This document shows, piece after piece, positions 26,945 through 35,903 of a stretch of 64,000 nucleotides of DNA. A program made the translations under genes and the position numbers. Each line of letters starts with the position of its first letter. Position 1 is the first letter of the stretch. Source of the stretch: Chloroflexota bacterium (lineage in GTDB: Bacteria; Chloroflexota; Anaerolineae; B4-G1; DUEL01); assembly GCA_014874475.1 (NCBI GenBank), contig JADBJJ010000029.1:62001-126000 (forward strand). Direction: 5' to 3'. The notes beneath the pieces were generated by a model, which was given only the letters and a program-made list of their open reading frames with translations, made no database searches and was not told the DNA's origin.

Positions 26945-27226
26945 ATGCGCTGTCTGGTCGTGTACGACATTCCTGATGACCGGGTGCGGACCAAAGTGGC
27001 CGACCACTGTCTGGATTATGGCCTGGATCGCATCCAGTACTCGGCGTTTCTGGGGGACCTCTCCCGGACCCATCAGGAGGAACTGATGCTGCGGGTAAAG
27101 CGGACGCTGGGCAAGCGAGAGGGGAAGGTCCAGTTATTCGTCATCTGCGAAAAAGACTGGGGGCAGCGGCTGGAGGTGATCCGGGAGGGCAGTAGGGGCG
27201 ACTCTGGCGATTGTCCTCAACGGTAG
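26945..27226 (+). CDS. cas2: Cas2 spacer-acquisition protein
   Basis: 93 residues from ATG 26945 (GGGGGT upstream). VVYDIPDDRVR carries the Cas2 core aspartate, followed by LDRIQYSAFLGDL and VQLFVICEKDW. It forms the Cas1-Cas2 complex. The last dozen residues (GSRGDSGDCPQR) are encoded by a GTAGGGGC-type repeat sequence at 27192, suggesting the original stop was lost and the tail extended by a repeat insertion. Confidence 0.9.
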   Translation: MRCLVVYDIPDDRVRTKVADHCLDYGLDRIQYSAFLGDLSRTHQEELMLRVKRTLGKREGKVQLFVICEKDWGQRLEVIREGSRGDSGDCPQR

Positions 27227-27306
27227 GGGGAGGTCCTGGCTCGGGGCCCTTGGCGGGGGCCATCCAGCAGGTGGCGCCCATCGGATCGGCTGCAGAGGAT
27301 TTGCCG

Positions 27307-27912
27307 ATGGAACGGGTCGTTTTCACCGTCACCGATCTGAAGCAGTACGCCTACTGCCCGCGCATCGTCTTCTACACCTACTGCCTGCCGCTGGTCCGGC
27401 CGACGACGGGGAAAATGGAGGAGGGACGGCTGGCCCATGAGGAGGCGCGGGATCGGGAGCGGCGGCGGACCCTGCGCATCTACGGCCTGGAGGAGGCCCG
27501 GCGGCACTTTGACGTCCCGGTGGCCTCGGAGGAACTGGGGCTGAGCGGGCGGATAGACCTGGTGCTGGAGGTGGTGGCGGAGGGTAGGACATCGGGCGGG
27601 CGGGAGTGGATACCGGTGGACTACAAGCAGACGGGGCGGCGGGCGGGGCCGCACTGGCGGCGTCAACTGGCTGCCTATGGGATCATGCTGGAGGAGACGC
27701 TGGGCGGAGTGGTGCGGCGGGGGATCATTTACTCCCTGCTGAGCCGGCGGGTGGAGGAGATTCCGCTGACCCCCACCCTACGGCGGGAAGTGCGGGAGAC
27801 GGTGGCGACGATGCGGGAAATAGTGGAACGGGAGCGGATGCCTGATCCGCCCACTTCCCGGAAACCCTGTGTCAACTGTGAGTTCCGGCGGTTCTGCAAC
27901 GATGTAGTGTAG
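27307..27912 (+). CDS. cas4: Cas4 PAM-selecting nuclease
   Basis: 201 residues. One cysteine lies in LKQYAYCPR and three more in CVNCEFRRFC, the four ligands of the Cas4 iron-sulfur cluster. The RecB nuclease acidic residues are in LSGRIDLVL and VDYKQTG. Cas4 trims prespacers and selects PAM-bearing ends. ATG 27307 has AGAGGA upstream. Last gene of the operon, 218 nt before the first repeat. Confidence 0.92.
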   Translation: MERVVFTVTDLKQYAYCPRIVFYTYCLPLVRPTTGKMEEGRLAHEEARDRERRRTLRIYGLEEARRHFDVPVASEELGLSGRIDLVLEVVAEGRTSGGREWIPVDYKQTGRRAGPHWRRQLAAYGIMLEETLGGVVRRGIIYSLLSRRVEEIPLTPTLRREVRETVATMREIVERERMPDPPTSRKPCVNCEFRRFCNDVV

Positions 27913-28130
27913 GGGGCGGGGGGATATGCGTGGGTTGCCTGACCGATTGGGGAGTTTAGTCGGCGATGTGGCGTACTGGTCGCAAATCGGCGGGGTTAGG
28001 ATGCAGAAAACGATTTGCGAACGGCGATATTGGGAAGTGGATGGCCAGGGTGGAACAGATAGACCACACCAGGCCCGTTTGAGCCCGTGATACTGAATGT
28101 TGGTGGAGCACATTAACAATTTAGAGTCGG
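27913..28130 (+). promoter_or_regulatory. CRISPR leader
   Basis: A 218-nt non-coding stretch between cas4 and the first repeat. It is the leader side because the opposite end of the array has the decayed repeat. It contains a perfect inverted repeat, TCGCAAATCG (27980-27989) and CGATTTGCGA (28011-28020), and a repeat-like GATACTGAA at about 28090. Confidence 0.7.
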
Positions 28131-31100
28131 GTTGCAGTGCCCACGATCCGACTGAGGATACTGAAAGTTGTTGTCACGTTGGTCGTACACGGAGAACCCC
28201 GCTGGCGAGTTGCAGTGCCCACGATCCGACTGAGGATACTGAAAGTTGACCTATCTCATCTGGACCCCGACAGCATTCAGTTGTTGCAGTGCCCACGATC
28301 CGACTGAGGATACTGAAAGGCAGCGCGGGCCTGGAGTTTGCCGGACAGGTTTTGTTGTTGCAGTGCCCACGATCCGACTGAGGATACTGAAAGACAATAT
28401 GGGCAGGCCCATACCTCCCGGGAGTCGTCGTTGCAGTGCCCACGATCCGACTGAGGATACTGAAAGAGCATCAAGAGGAGTCTCTAACATATTCCATAGA
28501 GGGTTGCAGTGCCCACGATCCGACTGAGGATACTGAAAGCAAGTCACCAATCAACGTGTCTCTTATGCGAATGATAGTTGCAGTGCCCACGATCCGACTG
28601 AGGATACTGAAAGGAAGGTGTCGTGACCGGCGCTGATGTGGGCGTGACCAGTTGCAGTGCCCACGATCCGACTGAGGATACTGAAAGTCAATCGCCTCCG
28701 GGCCATACTGTCGCGTCGCCGATGGTTGCAGTGCCCACGATCCGACTGAGGATACTGAAAGGCGGACCGCGCAGCTCAGGAGGGAACAGCGAAGACGTTG
28801 CAGTGCCCACGATCCGACTGAGGATACTGAAAGTCAAGGTCGGCCAGTGCTCGCCCGTGAACACCACTGGTTGCAGTGCCCACGATCCGACTGAGGATAC
28901 TGAAAGGACTATACGAAGCTTTGCGGCAATGGCTGGGCGATAAGTTGCAGTGCCCACGATCCGACTGAGGATACTGAAAGACAATGCCGGCAGGTCGGCG
29001 GTGTTGAGCGATTCGGGTTGCAGTGCCCACGATCCGACTGAGGATACTGAAAGCGACAATCTGCGCCTTCAGTTCCTCGTTCATCGCAAGTTGCAGTGCC
29101 CACGATCCGACTGAGGATACTGAAAGTTTATGACGGAAAAAGAGTCTACGATATCTGGAAAGGTTGCAGTGCCCACGATCCGACTGAGGATACTGAAAGG
29201 GGAACTGCTCCGCCTGATACAGCCGCACGATGGGCGGTTGCAGTGCCCACGATCCGACTGAGGATACTGAAAGGCTGATGTGTGGTCAGCCATTGAACCG
29301 TATTGGCAAGGTTGCAGTGCCCACGATCCGACTGAGGATACTGAAAGGCAAAAACTTTTCTTTGGCCTGGCGGGTAGGGAAACGGTTGCAGTGCCCACGA
29401 TCCGACTGAGGATACTGAAAGGAAACGTCCGTCCACGTTGTGCCATTTACGGACGTTGTTGCAGTGCCCACGATCCGACTGAGGATACTGAAAGGGGCCA
29501 CAGCGGGGGGATTGTCTGTCGTCCACGGCAGTTGCAGTGCCCACGATCCGACTGAGGATACTGAAAGATGACATCCCCAGTATCCAAAGACACAATCTCA
29601 AAGTTGCAGTGCCCACGATCCGACTGAGGATACTGAAAGAGCCACATCCTGCACGCGCTTCCCAAACGCAGCCATCGTTGCAGTGCCCACGATCCGACTG
29701 AGGATACTGAAAGCTCATCGGGGTCCATTGCCAGCATTGAGGTGAACGAAGTTGCAGTGCCCACGATCCGACTGAGGATACTGAAAGGCGCGGCCAACGT
29801 TGCGATTTATCTCTACGCCGATGGTTGCAGTGCCCACGATCCGACTGAGGATACTGAAAGCGACAGTGAGCAAATCCCTCGTGCCAAGCCTGCTTCGTTG
29901 CAGTGCCCACGATCCGACTGAGGATACTGAAAGAGGCCAGCGCCGCCGTATTCACTTGTACCACATCAAAGTTGCAGTGCCCACGATCCGACTGAGGATA
30001 CTGAAAGGCGCCAATAAGCGAAGCTGTATCCAGCGTGACACAAAGTTGCAGTGCCCACGATCCGACTGAGGATACTGAAAGTTCAATTCTATGCACCCCA
30101 GGCGGGCCAATTTGTTCGTTGCAGTGCCCACGATCCGACTGAGGATACTGAAAGACTCCACATTGCGCGGGTCGCCCCCATCCAGCATCTGTTGCAGTGC
30201 CCACGATCCGACTGAGGATACTGAAAGGTTGCAAAACAGATTTCCACTCGTTTCCCAATACTGAGTTGCAGTGCCCACGATCCGACTGAGGATACTGAAA
30301 GCTGAATATCGTTGTACGCAACGTCTGGTATGGCGGCAAGTTGCAGTGCCCACGATCCGACTGAGGATACTGAAAGGTTCAAGAAATTCAAGAAGAGGAG
30401 GAAGGAGAAGATGGTTGCAGTGCCCACGATCCGACTGAGGATACTGAAAGTTTAAATTTAATCATTTACACCTAAAGGAGGCAAAAGTTGCAGTGCCCAC
30501 GATCCGACTGAGGATACTGAAAGACGTTATTCAGTTCGAAGAACAGCGCGTGATGGGAAGGTTGCAGTGCCCACGATCCGACTGAGGATACTGAAAGAGA
30601 TTCCAACGCCACGAGCCAGCAACGTGAGAACGGTCACAAGGTTGCAGTGCCCACGATCCGACTGAGGATACTGAAAGAGCAACCGACCACAGTTCCCCTG
30701 GGCACGCGGGCAAGTTGCAGTGCCCACGATCCGACTGAGGATACTGAAAGAATATGCCGACCTCATAGATTTCGGGGGCCGAAGAGGTTGCAGTGCCCAC
30801 GATCCGACTGAGGATACTGAAAGATCCAGCATCGCAGACGCTTGGGCGACGGTGAGAGGTTGCAGTGCCCACGATCCGACTGAGGATACTGAAAGGCGGT
30901 GGTGTTCGCGGGCGAACGCTGGCCGACACTGAGTTGCAGTGCCCACGATCCGACTGAGGATACTGAAAGTGACGATAAGGGGCGGATAGCAGACCGTGAC
31001 CTGGCGAGTTGCAGTGCCCACGATCCGACTGAGGATACTGAAAGCTCATCCGCCGCCATCCTGACCGTATCGTACAAAGTAAGTTGCAGTGCCCACGATC

Positions 31101-34100
31101 CGACTGAGGATACTGAAAGAAGATGTGCGCAAGATGGCGGAAATCCTGAATACGATGTTGCAGTGCCCACGATCCGACTGAGGATACTGAAAGGACGGTT
31201 CGCCGGACTTGATAATTTGGGCATAGAGCCGTTGCAGTGCCCACGATCCGACTGAGGATACTGAAAGTTGAATTTGCACACCCTGGTTTCCAGCAGCCCG
31301 CGCCGAAGTTGCAGTGCCCACGATCCGACTGAGGATACTGAAAGTGAAAAAGGCCTTGGGACTTTTGGCCACCGACGAGGGTTGCAGTGCCCACGATCCG
31401 ACTGAGGATACTGAAAGTGACTGGTCTTTTTACCAATGTGAGTGACGTTGCAGGTTGCAGTGCCCACGATCCGACTGAGGATACTGAAAGTCTCGGGATT
31501 GGGTGCCTCCAAAATCGCAGCCATCCAGTTGCAGTGCCCACGATCCGACTGAGGATACTGAAAGTTTGGTTGTCTGAACTGCAGGCGATGGGTATCCGAT
31601 GTTGCAGTGCCCACGATCCGACTGAGGATACTGAAAGGTCTTCTATAGAGTATCTCTATGGGTGCGGTGGTACTGTTGCAGTGCCCACGATCCGACTGAG
31701 GATACTGAAAGCGATTCCAACGCCACGAGCCAACAACGTGAGAACGGTGTTGCAGTGCCCACGATCCGACTGAGGATACTGAAAGGCAAACCTACCTGCA
31801 TTTCAGTTACCGGACTATTATGTTGCAGTGCCCACGATCCGACTGAGGATACTGAAAGGTACATTGGAGGCAAGAGCGGCACGGGGCACGGCAAGTTGCA
31901 GTGCCCACGATCCGACTGAGGATACTGAAAGACGCTAGCCGTTGGGACAACGACCCCTTCCTGCTGGGTTGCAGTGCCCACGATCCGACTGAGGATACTG
32001 AAAGTTGGTAGGTACTGCAATAGATGAAGGAGGCAGCGATGTTGCAGTGCCCACGATCCGACTGAGGATACTGAAAGGCAATGAACTGATTCGGCGCGGG
32101 CTGCTGGAAACCAAGGTTGCAGTGCCCACGATCCGACTGAGGATACTGAAAGAACCGGGACGCGATAGATGCCGCACTCCTGTCAGGCGTTGCAGTGCCC
32201 ACGATCCGACTGAGGATACTGAAAGAGAGCGCTGTAACTCCTCAATGAGCGGCTCGCCGGCGGGTTGCAGTGCCCACGATCCGACTGAGGATACTGAAAG
32301 GGCACCGCGTGCAATGACAAGTGTGCCGCCGGTTACGTTGCAGTGCCCACGATCCGACTGAGGATACTGAAAGCCTTCAGGCAAGAAGCGCAAGAGGGGC
32401 AAGAGGGGTAAGGTTGCAGTGCCCACGATCCGACTGAGGATACTGAAAGCCGCTGGTCATCGGTGCCGAAAGATGACCAGCCGCCGTTGCAGTGCCCACG
32501 ATCCGACTGAGGATACTGAAAGCTGTAATGCCCAGCGTATCAATTTCAATTCCTCTCCGCGTTGCAGTGCCCACGATCCGACTGAGGATACTGAAAGTTC
32601 TGGAACTGGGGAAACAGAACAACTTACTGCGAAAGTTGCAGTGCCCACGATCCGACTGAGGATACTGAAAGGTGATGGTTGCATTGGTCGCTGTCAGTGC
32701 CCCTGCTGCGTTGCAGTGCCCACGATCCGACTGAGGATACTGAAAGTGGGAGGCCTGGGGGCATTGGCCGGTGCCGCTCTCGGGTTGCAGTGCCCACGAT
32801 CCGACTGAGGATACTGAAAGTTGCCGCGGGGACAGATGTCATACTACACAGCCGCGGTTGCAGTGCCCACGATCCGACTGAGGATACTGAAAGGCTTGCG
32901 CTGGCATTCCGCAAGCCGGGCATAAACGAGTTGCAGTGCCCACGATCCGACTGAGGATACTGAAAGTTTCGGGAACTGAAGAACTGAAGAACCCGAAGAA
33001 CTTTGTTGCAGTGCCCACGATCCGACTGAGGATACTGAAAGAGGTGGTGGAACTGGTGGACAAGGCGGGGCTTTCGTAGTTGCAGTGCCCACGATCCGAC
33101 TGAGGATACTGAAAGGTGTAACCCTACCCACTTGCAACATTTGCGGGAAACAAGGTTGCAGTGCCCACGATCCGACTGAGGATACTGAAAGGTCAGCGGC
33201 TGACACCTGGGAATCGTGGTCATATAGCGTTGCAGTGCCCACGATCCGACTGAGGATACTGAAAGCTGAACCAACCGATTGAATCGGTCAGTGCTTAAAT
33301 GATGTTGCAGTGCCCACGATCCGACTGAGGATACTGAAAGTGTACTGAAAAATGGTGGGGTGGCCCACCCAGCGGCGAGTTGCAGTGCCCACGATCCGAC
33401 TGAGGATACTGAAAGAGCCTACATCCCGGCCAACAACAGGTCGCTCAATCTTGTTGCAGTGCCCACGATCCGACTGAGGATACTGAAAGTTGATGAGTGT
33501 GCGTTTATCAATGAGTCGGTTTGGTGTTGCAGTGCCCACGATCCGACTGAGGATACTGAAAGCTATTACGGGGACCATCACAGCCAATACGGGAACTAGT
33601 TGCAGTGCCCACGATCCGACTGAGGATACTGAAAGTGTGACGTGACACGTGTAACCCTACCCACTTGCAACATTGTTGCAGTGCCCACGATCCGACTGAG
33701 GATACTGAAAGTCTTTTTGGCGACCGTCTGCGCTACGACCACACGCGGTTGCAGTGCCCACGATCCGACTGAGGATACTGAAAGGCATCAAGTCTCTTAC
33801 CGGCAGCGATACCATCAGCGGTTGCAGTGCCCACGATCCGACTGAGGATACTGAAAGTTCTGCACAAGGGTGACTTGCTGATGTACAAGGAGCGAAGTTG
33901 CAGTGCCCACGATCCGACTGAGGATACTGAAAGTCCGTATCTTCACGGCAGTTTGATGACGAGACAACAAGTTGCAGTGCCCACGATCCGACTGAGGATA
34001 CTGAAAGTCCAGCTTACTAGCAATTTCCGAAAGCTGGCGTGCAAGTTGCAGTGCCCACGATCCGACTGAGGATACTGAAAGAACCTCGCATTATCTCCGC

Positions 34101-34525
34101 GCCAATCTGTTCAAAAACGTTGCAGTGCCCACGATCCGACTGAGGATACTGAAAGTCCAAAATCTGGGCTGCTGGATCTACTGAAACCATTGTTGCAGTG
34201 CCCACGATCCGACTGAGGATACTGAAAGTCGGTTCAGGCACTTGCCACCTGGCCCTATCTGCCTGGTTGCAGTGCCCACGATCCGACTGAGGATACTGAA
34301 AGCTTCAGATGGCGAAAAATCTTGCTCGCCAAACATAGAGTTGCAGTGCCCACGATCCGACTGAGGATACTGAAAGTGTTTGATTGCAACTACTGGCGAT
34401 TGCTTCCAGCGAATAGTTGCAGTGCCCACGATCCGACTGAGGATACTGAAAGACTGTTACCCCCTCCGCCTGGCCGGACGCAGTACCGGTTGCAGTGCCC
34501 ACGATCCGACTGAGGATACTGAGTA
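28131..34525 (+). CRISPR. CRISPR array, about 87 repeats of 37 nt and 86 spacers
   Basis: Repeat begins GTTGCAGTGCCCACG and ends GAGGATACTGAAAG. By hand count there are 87 copies from 28131 to 34489, mean period about 74 nt, spacers about 35-43 nt. Copies look identical except the last (34489-34525), which loses the final bases after GATACTGA. That decay marks the trailer end, so transcription runs left to right from the leader. The GAAAG end is typical of type I-A/I-B and III repeats. All open frames inside are artefacts of the repeat. Several spacer pairs overlap the same viral sequence (see findings). Confidence 0.98.
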
Positions 34526-34665
34526 AAAGATGTAGCACCACCGCACTCCCCTCGACAAAGCCGGGAAATGCTCACTCATCATCCCTGCTTCCCGATAGGT
34601 CAGTTCGGCCAAAGGTGATGCTCCTCCTATCGTAGGTTTTCCTACGGCGCAAGCGCTGAAATCAC

Positions 34666-34693
34666 TTGACAAACCCGAGTTTTGCCGTATAAT
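34666..34693 (+). promoter_or_regulatory. perfect consensus sigma-70 promoter
   Basis: TTGACA (34666-34671), 16-nt spacer, TATAAT (34688-34693). Both hexamers match the consensus exactly, and no gene starts within 400 nt downstream. Confidence 0.75.
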
Positions 34694-34699
34694 TATAAC

Positions 34700-34880
34700 G
34701 TCAGACATCAACACCTGACGTATCCGACAACTCCACAATTCCGGTTCTCCGACCCACTGCGCTCCCCCTGGGACGAGTGGGCGATACGGTGTGGGGAGCA
34801 ATCCCCACACCCGCCGTGGTTGCAAAGGAGACCTGCAAGGGCCGGGAATGCCCCGGCAGAAGGTCTCCTTTCGTTTTAAT
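34700..34880 (+). ncRNA. candidate structured small RNA ending in a terminator
   Basis: About 180 nt between a consensus promoter and a strong terminator. Hairpins visible in order: CGTCAG/CTGACG; CCCACT/AGTGGG; a GTGTGGGG/CCCCACAC stem extended by ACGG/CCGT; then AAAGGAGACCT (34824) pairing with AGGTCTCCTTT (34861), enclosing GCCGGG/CCCCGGC and followed by CGTTTTAAT. No open frame fits. I do not recognise an RNA family. It may be a regulatory RNA, a defence-associated RNA, or a leader that usually terminates before the cassette genes. Confidence 0.55.
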
Positions 34881-35169
34881 CCGGCCACCTTCACGACTTT
34901 CCCTTCTGTGGTCGGGCCGAGCGAATCATCTTCGCTTTGAAAGACCATCCTATGGGGGGGTCTTATGCCTGCCGCTCTCTCACTTCTCTTCTCCTCATCG
35001 GAAAACAGAGCGAAACGGTCTCGGCGGACACCCGTTGTCTCTCCCTTAGCCCCCACACGACAGCCAGAATTTTGCTATTCGGACGGACAAGGGCCAGATA
35101 TAAGCCCGTTACACTGACAGGGTCAACCTAATTCCGTAGTTATGCGGCTCGAACCAACAGTAATGACCA
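34881..35169 (+). other. non-coding stretch with an integron core-like site at its right end
   Basis: No supported gene. GTTATGC at 35139-35145, followed by GGC, resembles the recombination core of the attC sites downstream (GTTGGGC-GGC, GTTAGGC-CGC). It could be the left boundary (attI-like) of the cassette array. No integrase gene is seen on either strand. Confidence 0.4.
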
Positions 35170-35436
35170 ATGAAACCAAAGCTGAGATCGAAGCAGCGCA
35201 AAACCTTACAGGCCATTTTCGCGGAACCTGTCCGCGCCAATATTCCCTGGGTGGATATCGAAAGTCTACTGGTTGCCTGCGGAGCGGAGATCAGTGAGGG
35301 GCGAGGCTCCAGAGTACGTGTTGCTCTCCATGGTGTGCGAGCAGTGTTCCATCGCCCACATCCGGGGAAAGAGACGGATAAAGGTACAGTGGTTGCTATG
35401 CGCCGTTTTCTGACAGAAGCAGGAGTGGAACCATGA
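35170..35436 (+). CDS. hicA: HicA-family mRNA interferase toxin
   Basis: 88 residues matching the HicA double-stranded-RNA-binding-like fold: KTLQAIFAEPVRANIPW, GAEISEGRGSRVRV and AVFHRPHPGKETDKG. The family cleaves mRNA in ribosome-dependent or independent ways until neutralised by HicB. The order hicA-hicB with an ATGA overlap is standard. First gene of the cassette block; toxin-antitoxin modules often stabilise such arrays. Confidence 0.9.
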   Translation: MKPKLRSKQRKTLQAIFAEPVRANIPWVDIESLLVACGAEISEGRGSRVRVALHGVRAVFHRPHPGKETDKGTVVAMRRFLTEAGVEP

Positions 35437-35789
35437 TGGAGTACAAAGGCTATCTATCCCGTGTCGAGTTTGATGATGAGGCCAACATTTTCCACGGAGA
35501 AGTAATCAACACCCGAGATGTGATTACGTTTCAGGGGAAAACGGTGGATGAACTACGTCAGGCGTTTGAAGATTCTGTGGAAGATTATTTGGCCTTTTGT
35601 GCCGAGCGAGGAGAAGAGCCCTGCCAGCCTTTTTCGGGTCGGTTCACGTTACGCCTTTCGCCTGAGCAACACCGCCGAATCGTTCTTGCTGCTGAGAAGG
35701 CCGGAAAGGGCATAGAGGAGTGGGTGGCAGAGGTACTTACTCAAGCCGCGAGTTTAGAAAGCGGTTCCATTGCGGGAGAGGCCGCATAA
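35433..35789 (+). CDS. hicB: HicB-family antitoxin
   Basis: 118 residues. An N-terminal degraded RNase H-like domain (YKGYLSRVEFDDEANIFHGEV, DVITFQGKTVDELRQAFEDSV) and a C-terminal ribbon-helix-helix (RFTLRLSPEQHRRIVLAAEKAG) make it both toxin neutraliser and DNA-binding autoregulator. The start overlaps the hicA stop (ATGA). Its stop codon lies inside the first attC site. Confidence 0.92.
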   Translation: MMEYKGYLSRVEFDDEANIFHGEVINTRDVITFQGKTVDELRQAFEDSVEDYLAFCAERGEEPCQPFSGRFTLRLSPEQHRRIVLAAEKAGKGIEEWVAEVLTQAASLESGSIAGEAA

Positions 35790-35855
35790 CCTGCGCTTCC
35801 ACCTGACGCCGCTCCGCTGCGCTGCGCGGCGCAGGTGAAGCGCGAGTCGTTGGGC
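35784..35855 (+). mobile_element. attC-like recombination site A (after hicB)
   Basis: GCATAAC at the left and GTTGGGC at the right flank an imperfect palindrome. GCGCTTC-C-ACCTG-A-CGCCGC pairs with GCGGCGCAGGTGAAGCGC, leaving two unpaired bases on one arm, the extrahelical bases typical of folded attC sites. Length 72 nt. The hicB stop lies in the left arm. Confidence 0.75.
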
Positions 35856-35903
35856 GGCTGACCTAGAACCCGAAAATGGATTACGAAACAAGTGGAAGCA
35901 AAA

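Noticed and set aside
28131-34525. Many long open frames on both strands with repeating SVSSVGSWALQ or AHDPTEDTE segments
   Set aside because: They are translations of the CRISPR repeat, not genes.
34700-34880. Calling the candidate RNA a 6S RNA because of its length
   Set aside because: The 5' and 3' ends do not pair into the long hairpin with central bubble expected of 6S.
34457-35056. A 199-codon minus-strand frame over the candidate small RNA
   Set aside because: It includes CRISPR repeat translation and the terminator hairpin, with no coding character.
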